Part shown: positions 6,361 through 16,238 of the stretch, piece after piece
Layout of the letters: each line of letters starts with the position of its first letter
Position numbering within the stretch: the first letter of the stretch is position 1
Origin: Blastocatellia bacterium
GTDB taxonomy: Bacteria; Acidobacteriota; Blastocatellia; UBA7656
DNA length: 35,354 nucleotides
Reading direction: 5' to 3'
NCBI GenBank assembly: GCA_017883315.1
Contig: JADGNW010000297.1
Location: 1-35,354 of the forward strand
Notes under the pieces: generated by a model
What the model saw: the letters and a program-made list of their open reading frames with translations, nothing else
Databases searched by the model: none
Told to the model about the DNA's origin: nothing
Translations under genes and position numbers: made by a program

Positions 6361-9300
6361 ATGAGGCACCTTAGAAAAATGAAATCGCTGGCAGTCACCG
6401 CAGCATCTCTGATGATCGCGGTATTGCTGCTACCGCTATTCAGTAGTTCGGTTCTTGCGCAGTCCAGTAAAGGAATAATCGTAGGAACTACAAAGGACCC
6501 GTCTGGCGCAGTAGTCGACGGGGCCAGCATCAAGATCACTAACAAGGCTACGAATACATCACGCGAAACAACTACGACCGCAGAGGGCGGCTATCGCCTG
6601 GACGCGGTCGACCCGGGTTCATACAAAGTCGAGGCAACAGCGGGCGGCTTCAAGACCAGTACGCGTGACAACGTGGTCGTGGAAGCAGCCCAGGCTACGA
6701 CGATTGACTTTGCTTTTGAAGTGGGCGCCCAGACAGAAGTGGTCAACGTCAACGCAGATTCGAGCGTGATTCTGCAAAAGCAGGACGGCGCTCGTGCAAG
6801 CACTCTTGAGTCTCGCCAGATAGTTGACCTGCCCGTGGGAGCGCTCAATCCGGTGAATCTTGTCTTCACGCTTCCGGGCGTCACCAATCCCGGAGTGCTC
6901 GCAGGCGGATTCGTCCAGGGCACCGAGTTCAACATCAACGGGTTGAGAGCGCGCGCCAACAACCAGTTGATCGACGGCGCCGACAACAATGATAACTCGA
7001 TCACCGGCCAGCAGCTTCAACCGGGTCTGCGCGACGGATTCAAAGAGGTGACCGTGTTGGGCGGCGACAACTCCGCCGAATACGGCCGCGCCGGCGGCGC
7101 GGTGATCAATGTCGTCACCAAGAGCGGAACGAACCAGTTCCACGGTTCTGTTTACGACGTGATCGACACCAGCGCGCTTTCGTCGTTGAGCGCGGGCCAG
7201 AAGGCAAACGAAGGTCTAACCTCTGTGCCGGTGTACATCCAGAACGCGTTCGGTTTCTCCTTTGGCGGGCCGATAAAAAAGGACAAGCTGTTTTTCTTCG
7301 GGACGTTTCAGCCGACGCTGACTCGCATCGGGGCCGCAAACGGCTCGGCGGTCATTCCTACAGAACAGGGCTTCAACACCCTTCGCTCGCTTTTCCCGCA
7401 AGGCGCAAGCGCGAACCTGGATCGCTACCTCGGCGTTGTTGGAGGCCTTCGCGGCGCGACCAATACGTTCAATGTGCCCCTGGGAGGCGGACGGCCCGAC
7501 GTGCAGTTTGGAACAGTGACCGCCGCCGCACCCGCGCCCATCAACACCTATGATCTTCTAGCGCGCGTCGATTGGACGCCGAATGAGAGAGACAACTTCT
7601 CGGCGCGTTATATCTTCAACAACCAGGTGGTCACCAACCAGTTCCCCACGCCGTTTCAGGGCTTCGCTGTCGATGTTCCGGGGCGCGTGCAGAACCTCTA
7701 CGGCAACTACACTCGCATTCTCTCGTCGAGAATGACCAACGAGCTGCGGTTTTCGTATGGACGATTCAACGTGCTGTTCGGCGCTCAGGATCCAGCGGCG
7801 CTCAACTTTGGACCGCAGTTCCTGTTTTCAGGCGCTTCCATCACCGGCGTAGGCATACTCGGCGGTCTCACGACCACCTTCTTCCCTCAAGGCCGCGTGT
7901 TCAACAACTATCAGATTCAGGACACGATCACCTACACCAGCGGCGCACACACCATCCGAGCCGGGACGGACATGATGCGCCAGGCCGCTAAGCAGTTCGT
8001 TCCCTTCAACGCGCAGGGCACGCTGACCTTCTCAGCGGGCGGCGGGTTCCCGGCTTTCGGCAATTTCGTTGATGGATTCTCGGGGACGCAGGGAACATTC
8101 GCGGCGATTACGTTTGGCAGCCCGGTGACTCATCCCAACGCGTTTCAACAAGCGTATTTCGTCAACGACACGTGGCGGGTCAAGCCGAACCTGAGTTTGA
8201 ATCTGGGCCTTCGATACGAGAACTACGGGACGCGTTACAACGTGGTGCCGTTCCCGGCCTTCGCGGGCTTCGACAAACCGTTTGACGCTGTAGCGAAGCA
8301 GAAGGGTGACAACAACAACTTCGCTCCACGGGTGAGCTTCGCGTACACGCCGCACCTCGCGAGCTGGCTGTTCGGCGAAGACAAGACGGTGATTCGTGGT
8401 GGAGTTGGAGTCGGTTACGATGTCTACTTCAACAACATCCTGAGCAACACCGCGGCTTCGCCTCCGAACGCGTTTGGAGTCTCGCTTCTGGGCTCGACCG
8501 CAGGCGGCCGCGGACTCGCGAACGCAGGCGTCCACTCATTGCCAACGACGGGTTCTCCAAATCCGAAAGCTGCGGTCACCAGTATCGACCCGAACCTGGT
8601 CAACCCGATGACCTGGACCTGGAACCTTGACGTCCAGCGCGAGTTGCCGGGCAACTTCATCGTCGATGCGGCGTATGTTGGAACCCGCGGAATTCGACTG
8701 TTCATCAATGAGCAGTTGAACCCCGGAGTTAATAACGTGCGGCTGCATCCCGACCGCGGATCGATCGTGCTTCGAACAAACGGAGGCGATTCGATCTACC
8801 ACTCTCTGCAAACGCGTGTCGAGCGCGGATTCAAGAACGGCCTGCTCTTCCGCTTTGCATATACCTACTCGAAGGCGATAGACGACGTGAACAGCGAAGT
8901 CTTCGTCACGTCAGGCGGCGCAAGCAGGGCGTCGAACCCGTTTGATCGCAGGGCAGACCGCAGTGTGGCGAGCTTCGATGTTCCGCATCGAGGCGTGCTG
9001 TCTTTCATCTACGATGTTCCGGGTCCAAAGCGAGGGTTTCTCGGACAGGTTGGCGGTCTCTGGACGCTAGGAGGGATCTATCGGATACAGTCAGGGTCGG
9101 TCGAGACTCCCTTTGTCGGAGGGATCGATCTGAACGGCGATCTGGAGAACACCAATGACCGGCCGGCTATCGCGAACCTCAACGCACCTCCGACATCGGT
9201 GGCCATTCTCGCGTCGTTGCTGGGCGCCACGTCGCCGACCGGCTACGTTGATGCGAACGGGACTCCGGTGAATCCGGCGAACGTCCGATACATTGTGGAT

Positions 9301-9609
9301 CCAGCGATTCGCACTAACATCGCGGGCCGCAACACCCTGCGCGGGAACATAACTAACACAATGGACCTGAGCTTGAACAAGGGGTTCAGGCTGCCGTTTG
9401 AAGGTCACAAGCTCGAAGTGCGCTTTGATCTCTTCAACGTCTTCAACCACCCCAACTTCACCTGGGCGTTCTTGGGAGCCGACAATAGCAACGGCGACGT
9501 GACGAATCCGTTCTTCAACAACGTCCGGTTGAACGACGGCGGAATCACGGGACCGGTCGGCACGCAGGTCGGCCGTTACGGGCGGGTTCAGTTGCGCTAC
9601 AGCTTCTGA
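6361..9609 (+). CDS. Oar-like TonB-dependent outer-membrane receptor
   Basis: The chosen ATG has AAGGAGAAG at 6348-6356 and gives a 1082-residue precursor with a signal peptide (residues 1-33, ending SSVLAQ). In-frame alternatives are 6298 and 6028. Residues about 36-120 form a carboxypeptidase-regulatory-like beta-sandwich (GTTKDPSGAVVDGASIKI ... GGYRLDAVDPGSYKVEA). A plug-like domain follows (LPGVTNPG, INGLRARANNQLIDGADNND, EYGRAGGAVINVVTKSGTN), and then a long beta-barrel with NDTWRVKPNLSLNLGLRYE and FDLFNVFNHPNF. It ends in an aromatic residue (RVQLRYSF), as outer-membrane barrels do. Substrate is unknown; related receptors take up glycans, peptides or siderophores or act in secretion. 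Its terminator lies at 9650-9680. Confidence 0.93.
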   Translation: MRHLRKMKSLAVTAASLMIAVLLLPLFSSSVLAQSSKGIIVGTTKDPSGAVVDGASIKITNKATNTSRETTTTAEGGYRLDAVDPGSYKVEATAGGFKTSTRDNVVVEAAQATTIDFAFEVGAQTEVVNVNADSSVILQKQDGARASTLESRQIVDLPVGALNPVNLVFTLPGVTNPGVLAGGFVQGTEFNINGLRARANNQLIDGADNNDNSITGQQLQPGLRDGFKEVTVLGGDNSAEYGRAGGAVINVVTKSGTNQFHGSVYDVIDTSALSSLSAGQKANEGLTSVPVYIQNAFGFSFGGPIKKDKLFFFGTFQPTLTRIGAANGSAVIPTEQGFNTLRSLFPQGASANLDRYLGVVGGLRGATNTFNVPLGGGRPDVQFGTVTAAAPAPINTYDLLARVDWTPNERDNFSARYIFNNQVVTNQFPTPFQGFAVDVPGRVQNLYGNYTRILSSRMTNELRFSYGRFNVLFGAQDPAALNFGPQFLFSGASITGVGILGGLTTTFFPQGRVFNNYQIQDTITYTSGAHTIRAGTDMMRQAAKQFVPFNAQGTLTFSAGGGFPAFGNFVDGFSGTQGTFAAITFGSPVTHPNAFQQAYFVNDTWRVKPNLSLNLGLRYENYGTRYNVVPFPAFAGFDKPFDAVAKQKGDNNNFAPRVSFAYTPHLASWLFGEDKTVIRGGVGVGYDVYFNNILSNTAASPPNAFGVSLLGSTAGGRGLANAGVHSLPTTGSPNPKAAVTSIDPNLVNPMTWTWNLDVQRELPGNFIVDAAYVGTRGIRLFINEQLNPGVNNVRLHPDRGSIVLRTNGGDSIYHSLQTRVERGFKNGLLFRFAYTYSKAIDDVNSEVFVTSGGASRASNPFDRRADRSVASFDVPHRGVLSFIYDVPGPKRGFLGQVGGLWTLGGIYRIQSGSVETPFVGGIDLNGDLENTNDRPAIANLNAPPTSVAILASLLGATSPTGYVDANGTPVNPANVRYIVDPAIRTNIAGRNTLRGNITNTMDLSLNKGFRLPFEGHKLEVRFDLFNVFNHPNFTWAFLGADNSNGDVTNPFFNNVRLNDGGITGPVGTQVGRYGRVQLRYSF

Positions 9610-9649
9610 GTTGCAGTAAGGATCTTCCTCGTGTGAGTACCTCCTCAAT

Positions 9650-9680
9650 GGGAGCCTTCGGGCTCCCTTTTTTTTCTTTT
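9650..9680 (+). terminator. Intrinsic terminator of the first Oar-like receptor
   Basis: GGGAGCC-TTCG-GGCTCCC (9650-9667) is a perfect 7-bp stem closed by a stable TTCG tetraloop, followed by eight T and a further T-rich run. A textbook Rho-independent terminator 40 bp after the stop codon. Confidence 0.95.
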
Positions 9681-9698
9681 CAGACTGCTTATCTGGCC

Positions 9699-9730
9699 TA
9701 TAGGACCTATTAGACCTATGGGACCTATCG
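9699..9730. repeat. 9-bp tandem repeat TATAGGACC-like, second locus
   Basis: Three copies with period 9 (TATAGGACC, TATTAGACC, TATGGGACC) and a partial fourth (TATCGG). The unit is that of the array at 3259-3294, with one substitution in some copies. It lies between a terminator and the 3' end of the convergent nuclease gene. Confidence 0.85.
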
Positions 9731-9763
9731 GTTGCGGAGGAAGTCCAAAGAGCCGAGCTACTC

Positions 9764-12700
9764 TCAGTTGCAAGTGCACTGATTACCTGCGATCGATCGA
9801 TCAGTGATCTGGCAGGAATGCGCTCCGAATGTCTGAATGAAAGCGGCGCCGGCGCCCGCACCGTTGCTCGAGACGGTGTCCGCCTGGATGAACACTCGTC
9901 GATCTCCCTTCTGGTGCTCAATCGTGACAACGCACCCATGCGCGTTCAAGACGCCCCGGCCGCTCGCCACCACGACTCCTTTGCAACAGTAACGGTAATC
10001 ACCAGTGATTGCATTTATCAGGACGACATTCCCCGGATTGCCATCATCAACCAGGCAAAGGCTGAACACATTCAATTGGAAGGTGCAGGTAGCCACGTTA
10101 CCCGCGCCGTCCGCAGCAGCGCAGTTCACTGTGGTCGTGCCGACGGGGAAGGTTGATCCGGTTGGCGGGTTGCAGGTAACCGCAAGGCCTCCGTGGCAGT
10201 TTTCAGTTGCAGTTGGATACGCATAGCTCACCGGTGCGCTTGTGGCTATGGGACACGAAGCGCTAACGGCAGTGTAGACATTCGCGCGGCAGTTCGTGAA
10301 CACCGGCGGCTGCGTGTCATTGACAGTGACATTGAAACGACAACTCGCCTGGTTGCTATGGGCATCGAGCACCGTGCAAAGCACTGTTGTAGTGCCTTTC
10401 GGGAAGATCGATCCGGAAGCCGGATTGCAAGCAGGAACCAGCGGCGTGTCGGGCTGCATTCCCTTCGGGCCGGGTGCTGCTGTGGCTCCACAGTTGTCAA
10501 TCACCGTAGGAGCCGGGTACGTGACCATAGCCGTGCACTTATTTGGATCAGTAGGTTTGATTACGGTCGCAGGACACGTGATCGCTGGCGGCTGGGTGTC
10601 GCTGATCGTTACCGTGAACGAACATGGGGCTGCGCTGGTCACTCTAGATTTGGGCGGCGCTGCGTTGCCAGGCGACTCCGAGCAAGTCACCGTAGTTGTG
10701 CCGAGAGGAAAGAGTGAACCCGGCGCAGGCACGCAACTGATCGTGTTGCAATCCCCGGTAGTGATGGGCGAGTAAGCGACTACCGCGCCGCACTGGCCGA
10801 TATCGTTCGATCTGGTGATGTTTGCCGGACAGCTAAGGGCGCAAGGAGTTGGAAAGGTGAAATAAGCAACCGCCATGTCGTGATCGGAGATTCGCTCGGG
10901 CCGGTTGGAATCGTTGCGGAACGATTCAGGAAAGTCAGCATCGTTGCGAGCATAGTTTATGTGCGCGAAACGCGTGAGCAGATTCGAGGTGATCAACTCG
11001 TGATCGAGCGCCTGTGCGTCGCCGTCGAGACTATAAGAATATTTCTGATCAGCCGAGGCAGAACCGATCAAGTCCGTGAGATCGGGATTCACCAGATCGC
11101 CGCTGGCGAGCACTACTTGATTCACGGGAGTCGGTGTGCCTTTTATCGTGCCGATGCTGTCTACATACCCATCATTGAACTCGAAAGCATTGTAGTCACC
11201 AAGAGACACAATGTGCTCGGTCGAATCGGCCACCTGGCGCGCTTGAATCAGGTTTGCCAGGTATTCAGCTTGCGCGCGACGCTTTGTCCGAACGCGATTG
11301 CCGTCCACCGGATCGTCAACTCCTGAGAGCGAGCGAAGATGATTGGCGATCACCGTAATGGAATAGACGGGTCCGGAGGCCGGTTGAATAGTAGCTCGCA
11401 GCACAAGCGGTGGCCGATCGTTGAGAAGTTCCGGTTGACCGTTATTCGGATTGATGTACGTTGTGGTTAAGCCAAACTGGGTTACGTCGATCACGTTTAC
11501 GCGCGCCGACTTGACCAGGAATCCTACGTCAATTCCCCCAATGTCGTTACCTTCCACAAGGTAAGGCTGGTAGAGAGGATTTGGCTGACCGGCTGCGACT
11601 GCATCCGCGTTTACCTTGTTGGCGACAGCCTGCAGCGTCGTCAGATTCTCCATCTCCTCGACGCCGACAATATCCGGTGTGCGCATTACATTTCGAATGG
11701 CTAGCGAGGCTTTCTTCAACCGGTTGTTGAATGCGGTTGTGGTCAGGACAACGTCGTCAGTATTCGGATCGTCTACCGTGTCGAAGAATCGCTCCATGTT
11801 GAAAGAAGCGACGGTGAATTCATTGGCCGTAGGAACCGGCACCGGTGTTGCGCTGATGTTGCCGGAGACCGAAGGCGGCGTGGCTGGGTCCGGAAGAATT
11901 GTATAGGTTCGAAAAGCATAATCCAGCGGTCCCGTCAGATTAGTAACGACGGCTCCAGAGGTGACTTCAAGCGCGGCTGCGCCGGTTAGGCCGTCGCTAT
12001 CGACACGCACACGTTCGGGATTCGCATCAAAGCGCGGCACGCAACACGGCGAACCGGGCGGCAACGGATCCGGCACCTGAACTCCCGGTTCGCGGAACGG
12101 GCGAGAGACTCCGGTGATCACTCCATAGAAAACTCCGTTCGATGTAGACGTGGCGTTTGGTTCGTTGACGGTGCCCTGGGTTGGCGCTATGACCGTCAGC
12201 GAATCGACATGCACTCGCATCCCTTCGTACTTCTCAAGGTTGTTGAGATCGTTCACCAGCGTCGCCGCTGCCGTGATGGTTATCGGAGATGGAAGCGGAT
12301 TGCCTGTTGAAAGCAACGACACTGTCGGTGATCCTGCAATCTCGGTAGCCGGCGGGCTGTTTGGATCCGCTGAAGGAATGAACTCCTGCACAAGGCCCAT
12401 CACCGCTACATAGTTGCCGACGGCTGCGGCCGCGGGAGGCGTGCTCGAAGTAAATACCAATATCCCCTCCGACGTATTTGGATCACCATCAACCTGCGCA
12501 TCCGGCGTTTGAAGGAAGAACCCGTTGCTCTTTACTCCGGTGACGATTCCGATAGTTGTTACCGTGCTACCTGCTAAGGGCGACGAATTGCCGTTACCTT
12601 GAATGGTGTGGATTGGCGTGGACACGAAATCGTCGTTTGAGATCGTGCCAACTCCCTGCGCATCTCCAATGGTCGCCCCCATGACATTAGTCACGTTGAC

Positions 12701-13729
12701 AAGGAAGGTTTCGTTCGGCTCGACGTTCGTATCACCGTTGACGGTTACATCGAAGGTATAAGTCTGGTTACCCTGGGTAATGCTCTGTGCAGTGAGCGCG
12801 CGAGCAACATAATCATTGTCGAGGGTGGTTGCCGTTTGGTCCTGGGTTGCGATATCGAATGTGACGCCACTGGGAAGCGCGGGTGACGACAGGCTCACGG
12901 TGAACCTGGCGATCGTCGTGCCGGAGTCGCCTTCCAGGACGACAACATCGTTGATCGAGAGCGATGGCGGTGGATTCGGGGTCAGCGAGAAGTCATCCAC
13001 CGCGAGCCCATCGTCTGAGCCGGAAGCATTAAAGTCGGTCCAGCGCATAAAGAAAGTCGCGCCGCTCGGGATGCTCAATCCGCCGATCGTGGAGCCGACT
13101 GCCGTGCGATTCGCAGCAGCATTGCCATCAAGCGCCCCGGCAGTTCCAGTAGTCACCGGGCTAGAAAAATCAAGTGCGTTTACATCTACCCATGTTCCGT
13201 CCGCTAAACCCGTTGCATTCAAGCTGTATTGAAAATCGATTCGATCGGCGCGCCCGGTTGCGCCTAAGCGCCATTGCTCACCCGTATAGGCGATCGCGAG
13301 GGAAGTGATAGTGCTGCCGGTGTCGTTGGTGAAACAGGCTCCGATGGTGGGGATGAGGCTGCCGCTCTGAAGACCTCCGAATGCGCGTTCAGTGTTGCCG
13401 CTAGCGCCAAAGCTATAGGTGTCGCCGGTCGTGCCTGAACCTGTTCCGGCTGCGTAAGTGGTATTAGCGGCAGAGCCGGACTCGCTGAGAGCCCAGCCGG
13501 TTGGAAGCGTGCTTGATAGTCCGGTGCTAGCCAGCGTATTGAAGTCCTGCGTGTATGCCGATCCCAATGTCGCGAGACTAATGCACGTTGACGCGGCAGC
13601 GCCGTGAGTAATTGACATGACAATGACAGCGACGGCTACAGAGGCTAACACGCTCAGTCCAATGAATGACCGAAGCCACGAAGCGGAGTCTGTGAACTCC
13701 TTGAGTATGGGAGAGAATTGTTTTTTCAT
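9764..13729 (-). CDS. Secreted endonuclease/exonuclease/phosphatase-family protein with Calx-beta and HYR repeats
   Basis: A 1321-residue exported protein. The ATG at 13729 is preferred: it gives the basic start MKKQF and a hydrophobic segment around residues 20-42 (IGLSVLASVAVAVIVM) ending AAAS. A TTG start at 13801 is possible. Approximate domains: N-terminal beta-sandwich (45-250), Calx-beta (252-368, VVVLEGDSGTT ... TISNDDF), OB-like region as in ExeM-type nucleases (375-625), then an EEP catalytic domain (635-955). The EEP motifs are ASFNMERFF, VGVEEMEN, VIANHLRS, SLGDYNAFEFNDGY and ISDHDMAVAYF, covering the metal-binding Asn/Glu and the Asp-His catalytic residues. Three HYR repeats (960-1215) and a Cys-rich C-terminal domain (1215-1321) follow. 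An extracellular or surface DNase, perhaps for nutrient DNA or biofilm matrix, is the best guess; a phosphatase is possible. Confidence 0.9.
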   Translation of the reverse strand: MKKQFSPILKEFTDSASWLRSFIGLSVLASVAVAVIVMSITHGAAASTCISLATLGSAYTQDFNTLASTGLSSTLPTGWALSESGSAANTTYAAGTGSGTTGDTYSFGASGNTERAFGGLQSGSLIPTIGACFTNDTGSTITSLAIAYTGEQWRLGATGRADRIDFQYSLNATGLADGTWVDVNALDFSSPVTTGTAGALDGNAAANRTAVGSTIGGLSIPSGATFFMRWTDFNASGSDDGLAVDDFSLTPNPPPSLSINDVVVLEGDSGTTIARFTVSLSSPALPSGVTFDIATQDQTATTLDNDYVARALTAQSITQGNQTYTFDVTVNGDTNVEPNETFLVNVTNVMGATIGDAQGVGTISNDDFVSTPIHTIQGNGNSSPLAGSTVTTIGIVTGVKSNGFFLQTPDAQVDGDPNTSEGILVFTSSTPPAAAAVGNYVAVMGLVQEFIPSADPNSPPATEIAGSPTVSLLSTGNPLPSPITITAAATLVNDLNNLEKYEGMRVHVDSLTVIAPTQGTVNEPNATSTSNGVFYGVITGVSRPFREPGVQVPDPLPPGSPCCVPRFDANPERVRVDSDGLTGAAALEVTSGAVVTNLTGPLDYAFRTYTILPDPATPPSVSGNISATPVPVPTANEFTVASFNMERFFDTVDDPNTDDVVLTTTAFNNRLKKASLAIRNVMRTPDIVGVEEMENLTTLQAVANKVNADAVAAGQPNPLYQPYLVEGNDIGGIDVGFLVKSARVNVIDVTQFGLTTTYINPNNGQPELLNDRPPLVLRATIQPASGPVYSITVIANHLRSLSGVDDPVDGNRVRTKRRAQAEYLANLIQARQVADSTEHIVSLGDYNAFEFNDGYVDSIGTIKGTPTPVNQVVLASGDLVNPDLTDLIGSASADQKYSYSLDGDAQALDHELITSNLLTRFAHINYARNDADFPESFRNDSNRPERISDHDMAVAYFTFPTPCALSCPANITRSNDIGQCGAVVAYSPITTGDCNTISCVPAPGSLFPLGTTTVTCSESPGNAAPPKSRVTSAAPCSFTVTISDTQPPAITCPATVIKPTDPNKCTAMVTYPAPTVIDNCGATAAPGPKGMQPDTPLVPACNPASGSIFPKGTTTVLCTVLDAHSNQASCRFNVTVNDTQPPVFTNCRANVYTAVSASCPIATSAPVSYAYPTATENCHGGLAVTCNPPTGSTFPVGTTTVNCAAADGAGNVATCTFQLNVFSLCLVDDGNPGNVVLINAITGDYRYCCKGVVVASGRGVLNAHGCVVTIEHQKGDRRVFIQADTVSSNGAGAGAAFIQTFGAHSCQITDRSIAGNQCTCN

Positions 13730-14040
13730 TTCGTGCCTAAGCCCGGCTCTTGCCGCGGACCGGAAGTGGATATGCCCGGGGCAGTCGAAACCGATGGGCA
13801 ATCCTATTACCTAACCACGTGTTCTGGAAATTTGGCGGATGGAAGGAATCCGTTTTAAAGCAGCCCAAATTCTAGCTTAGGCTGAACTACTCTACAAGCG
13901 AACTGGGGATCGGAGCAATTTATTCTTTCATCAAGGACAAATACGTAGATTTTCAATTTCAATTTATCGAAGGATGCGGTAAAACAGCAGTGCAGCAAGT
14001 CGTCAATCACACAATCTGTCTGAAGTACACTGGAGGCCCT

Positions 14041-14361
14041 TTGATCGAACGCAGAAGAGCGAAGCGGTTTCAGGTAGATTGGCAAATTCGAGTTGAAGTA
14101 ACCGGCGGCAGTGGCAACACCCTTGTTGAGACGGGCGCACTGCGTAATATAAGTTCCAATGGCGCGTTGCTGTCTTTGGCAAAGCCGCTGACAACAGGAA
14201 CCAAGCTCGACGTATACATCAAGCTTCCGCTTCAAGGAAAAAAGTGGATGAAATATCCGGCTCGCGTAGTGCGGATTGAACCCGGCGATGCTGCTATTAC
14301 CGCCGCGATCAAGTTCGATAGCGTGCGTCCTAATTTTGGAATGCCGCTCGTTCCAGCTTGA
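14041..14361 (+). CDS. PilZ-domain protein
   Basis: About 106 residues forming a single PilZ domain. The c-di-GMP-binding signature is present: ERRRAKRF (RxxxR) near the N-terminus and, about 30 residues later, NISSNGALL, matching (D/N)xSxxG. Such proteins act as cytoplasmic c-di-GMP effectors controlling motility, exopolysaccharide or secretion. The TTG at 14041 follows GGAGG (14032-14036) at close spacing and starts just ahead of the RxxxR motif. A GTG at 13990 would add 17 residues (MQQVVNH...) and is the alternative. The stop lies 2 bp from the end of the convergent pdxH. The upstream region, shared with the divergent nuclease gene, is A+T-rich. Confidence 0.85.
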   Translation: MIERRRAKRFQVDWQIRVEVTGGSGNTLVETGALRNISSNGALLSLAKPLTTGTKLDVYIKLPLQGKKWMKYPARVVRIEPGDAAITAAIKFDSVRPNFGMPLVPA

Positions 14362-14363
14362 TG

Positions 14364-14990
14364 CTAAGGCGCGAGTCTCTCGATCACCCATTCGCGCTCA
14401 GTCCTGGTATAACGAAGCCGATCGTGCAGACGGCTTGGCCGGCTTTGCCAGAACTCAAGGACGAACGGTGCGACGCGGTAGCCTCCCCAATACGGCGGGA
14501 GTGGGATCTCCTTGCCCTCATACTTCCTCACAAGGTCTTCCATTCTTGCTTCAAGGACGTCGCGGCTCGAGATCACCTCGCTCTGATTTGATGCCCACGC
14601 TCCCAGTTGGCTATCAACCGGGCGCGTATGAAAATACGCCTCAGACTCCTCCCGGGAAGTTCTGGACACCGTGCCCGTGATTCGTACCTGGCGGCCGAGC
14701 TCGGCCCAGTAAAAGCACAGCGACGCGACGGCGTTCTCGCCCAGTTCTTTGCCTTTCGGGCTCTCACAGTTCGTGTAGAAAACGAACCCGCGCTCATCGA
14801 AGTCCTTCAGCAAGACCACTCGCGCAGACGGCACGCTATCCCTGCTTGCCGTCGCCAGCGTCATAGCGTTTGGCAGAATGGGGACCGCGGCCTCTGCCTG
14901 CTTGAACCATTTCTCGAATTGCTTGAACGGATTTGGGTCGGCGTCCTTCTCGTTAAGCTCGGGATAGTTGGGTGCGACAGGCTCAGACAT
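14364..14990 (-). CDS. pdxH: Pyridoxamine/pyridoxine 5'-phosphate oxidase
   Basis: A 208-residue flavoprotein that oxidises pyridoxine or pyridoxamine 5'-phosphate to pyridoxal 5'-phosphate using FMN and oxygen. Family motifs are present in order: NAMTLATA, SARVVLLKDFDERGFVFYTN, SPKGKEL, LCFYWAELGRQVRITG, FHTRPVDSQLGAWAS and the C-terminal WQSRPSRLHDRLRY ... WVIERLAP, which makes the FMN and substrate sites. Length matches typical PdxH (about 210-220). The ATG is at 14990, with AAGGAA some distance upstream. It lies 40 bp downstream of pta on the same strand and may be co-transcribed with it. Confidence 0.97.
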   Translation of the reverse strand: MSEPVAPNYPELNEKDADPNPFKQFEKWFKQAEAAVPILPNAMTLATASRDSVPSARVVLLKDFDERGFVFYTNCESPKGKELGENAVASLCFYWAELGRQVRITGTVSRTSREESEAYFHTRPVDSQLGAWASNQSEVISSRDVLEARMEDLVRKYEGKEIPLPPYWGGYRVAPFVLEFWQSRPSRLHDRLRYTRTEREWVIERLAP

Positions 14991-15030
14991 GAGTAGTTGG
15001 TTTCCTTGCTATCGTTCGGCCCTCTGGCTT

Positions 15031-16029
15031 CTAAACAGCTTCGGCTTGAACGGCGGTTATCGCTATTGCATCACGAATATCTTCCGCTTTGCATCCGCGC
15101 GAGAGGTCATTCGCGGGGCGCGCGAGTCCCTGAAGAATTGGACCGACGGCCGCGGCGCCGGCAAGGCGCTCGACCAATTTGTAAGCTATGTTTCCGGCCT
15201 CGAGGTTCGGGAAAATCAAAGTATTTGCTCGCCCTGCAACCTGGCTGCCAGGCGCCTTCTTTTGCCCGATCGCATCAACGAGCGCGGCATCGGCCTGGAG
15301 CTCGCCGTCAACCAGCAACGACGGCGCGCGTGCTTTGACGGTGCGCGTCGCTTCGACGACTTTATCGACCAGCGGATGACTGGCGCTGCCCTTCGTCGAG
15401 AATGAAAGCATCGCGACGCGCGGCTCGACACCGAGCAGCGCGCGCGCGGAATCCGCCGAAGCAATCGCTATATCGGCAAGCTCAGACGCCGAAGGATCAA
15501 TAACGACTCCGCAGTCAGCGAAGATAAAGGCGCCGTCCTCTCCGAACTGGCATCCGGGAACGGCCATCAGGAAGAAACTGGAGACGGTCTTTAAGCCGGA
15601 CCTGGGTCCTATGCACCGAAGGGCGGCGCTGACAGTGTGTCCTGTCGTATGCGTGGCGCCCGATACGCTCCCATCCGCTCGGCCTTCTCGCACCATCATA
15701 TTTCCGAAAAAGAGCGGATCGTCCATCTGCTGCCGAGCTTCATCGAGGGTCACACCTTTCGCGCGACGTGCTTCGTAGTAGCGCGCCGCGTACTGCTCGC
15801 GATCACTCGACCGCCGGTGGTCGATTATCGAAACTCCGGTGAGCGTGACACCAATCTTCGAGGCCTTGTCTCGAATCACCTCTTCGTTGCCGAGCAGCGT
15901 GAGCCGAGCGATGCACTCTTGAATGCAGAGCGACGCCGCCCGAATAGTTCGCTCATCTTCGCCTTCGGGCAAGACAATGTGTTTTGGAGCGGACGCCGCG
16001 CGCGCGCGAATTTTTTCTAGAACGTGCAT
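15031..16029 (-). CDS. pta: Phosphate acetyltransferase
   Basis: Converts acetyl-CoA and phosphate to acetyl phosphate and CoA, linking central metabolism to acetate. The ATG at 16029 gives 332 residues ([12 protein letters not shown]...), the usual length of the single-domain short form; an in-frame extension upstream has no family similarity. PTA_PTB motifs are clear: [15 protein letters not shown] near the start, [16 protein letters not shown], and the C-terminal [19 protein letters not shown] ... [18 protein letters not shown], including the Ser and Arg of the CoA/phosphate site. No acetate kinase gene is visible in the window. A phosphate butyryltransferase is less likely given the C-terminal motif. 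pdxH follows in the same direction. Confidence 0.93.
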   Translation of the reverse strand: MHVLEKIRARAASAPKHIVLPEGEDERTIRAASLCIQECIARLTLLGNEEVIRDKASKIGVTLTGVSIIDHRRSSDREQYAARYYEARRAKGVTLDEARQQMDDPLFFGNMMVREGRADGSVSGATHTTGHTVSAALRCIGPRSGLKTVSSFFLMAVPGCQFGEDGAFIFADCGVVIDPSASELADIAIASADSARALLGVEPRVAMLSFSTKGSASHPLVDKVVEATRTVKARAPSLLVDGELQADAALVDAIGQKKAPGSQVAGRANTLIFPNLEAGNIAYKLVERLAGAAAVGPILQGLARPANDLSRGCKAEDIRDAIAITAVQAEAV

Positions 16030-16238
16030 GACCGAAGCAGGACTCCGAGGCTCGCGTTCAACCCTCCGACAACAATGGATCGAGCACGATGATAGCTCAT
16101 TTTGATACCCGGTGGCGAGCAACGAGTCGAACCCTTGAAGACACAGCCGCAGAGGAGTACGATGCTCGGGTTCTCGCAGCTCTCCCGACAGCACGGACCA
16201 GCTTTCTCCCGGACACAACCACAGGGGTACTGATCATC

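Noticed and set aside
16030-16218. N-terminal extension of the phosphate acetyltransferase
   Set aside because: Only the part from the ATG at 16029 matches the family length and sequence; the extension has no similarity and would lie in a divergent promoter region.
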